From: Saprospiraceae bacterium
Lineage (GTDB): Bacteria > Bacteroidota > Bacteroidia > Chitinophagales > Saprospiraceae
Length of the DNA: 42,748 nt
Direction of reading: 5' to 3'
Assembly: GCA_016787525.1 (NCBI GenBank)
Contig: JAEUUP010000158.1
Span: forward strand, 1 to 42,748
A program made the translations under genes and the position numbers. The notes under the pieces are model-generated. The model saw only the letters and a program-made list of their open reading frames with translations. It did no database searches and was not told the origin of the DNA. This document shows positions 42,713-42,748 of the stretch, piece by piece (within the stretch, counting starts at the first letter, position 1; the number at the start of each line of letters is the position of its first letter).

Positions 42713-42748
42713 TTTTTCAGACCCCTCAGTATTTTTTACATTTTTTCA

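Larger units (their letters stand above)
30..42730. repeat. Dispersed word ACTGAGGGG / CCCCTCAGT, 35 exact copies
   Basis: Plus-strand ACTGAGGGG starts at 199, 1510, 3807, 5267, 6083, 7892, 9363, 14386, 17107, 22316, 22797, 26229, 33029, 34721, 36257, 38002, 38600 and 40381. CCCCTCAGT starts at 30, 8796, 12790, 16222, 17172, 18831, 22339, 23031, 25934, 26498, 28586, 30773, 33379, 33578, 41242, 41990 and 42722. About 25 copies are inside genes and 10 in spacers. Most are preceded by T (TACTGAGGGG) and the G-run varies from four to seven. Near-copies occur at 26731 (GAGAGG), 34177 and 15084. The word is not a palindrome. Confidence 0.93.

Overview
The window comes from a member of the phylum Bacteroidota. 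This rests on several signs: secreted proteins ending in type IX secretion sorting domains (the proteins ending at 26690 and 35065), SprB/SdrD-like and NHL/Ig-type surface proteins, AT-rich leaders without Shine-Dalgarno sequences, and two promoter candidates with the TAnnTTTG -7 box known from this phylum. I see no tRNA, rRNA or CRISPR array.

Layout. (1) Positions 1-22.2 kb carry a plus-strand cluster of exported proteins: the C-terminal part of an outer-membrane beta-barrel, a 4237-aa protein built from about 6.3 copies of a 600-aa module, an 875-aa fibronectin-III protein, and a 1655-aa protein whose N-terminal half is one more diverged copy of the 600-aa module. They are separated only by short gaps and probably build one cell-surface structure of unknown function. 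(2) 22.2-23.0 kb is a repeat-rich spacer with palindromes, a 42-bp tandem repeat and a terminator. (3) 23.0-26.7 kb is a 1240-aa NHL-repeat protein with a T9SS signal. (4) 26.9-32.6 kb is a recombination scar: a seven-unit tandem array of about 203 bp, a serine recombinase, an ISAzo13-family insertion sequence broken into three frames, an inverted 5' fragment of the recombinase, a histidine kinase that has lost its N-terminus, and an IS256-family remnant. (5) 32.6-35.1 kb is the C-terminal part of a T9SS adhesin whose 5' end was cut off at the IS256 junction. (6) 35.6-42.7 kb is a minus-strand defence/toxin island: an HsdR without HsdM or HsdS in the window, the DarT/DarG DNA ADP-ribosylation system, a MITE-like hairpin element, an antitoxin/PIN-toxin pair whose toxin carries an internal amber codon, and a possible PD-(D/E)xK protein.

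The most striking signal belongs to no gene. A non-palindromic DNA word, ACTGAGGGG (usually TACTGAGGGG, G-run 4-7; reverse complement CCCCTCAGTA), occurs exactly 35 times by my hand count, against about 0.3 expected by chance. It is balanced between strands (18:17), is translated in several different reading frames, lies in nearly every gene class, and in spacers forms inverted pairs or is built into intrinsic terminators. In the giant protein several copies are present in one repeat unit and absent at the paralogous site of the others, so the word seems to be gained and kept at the DNA level. This resembles DNA-uptake or Chi-type genome signatures, but I know of no description of this word in Bacteroidota.
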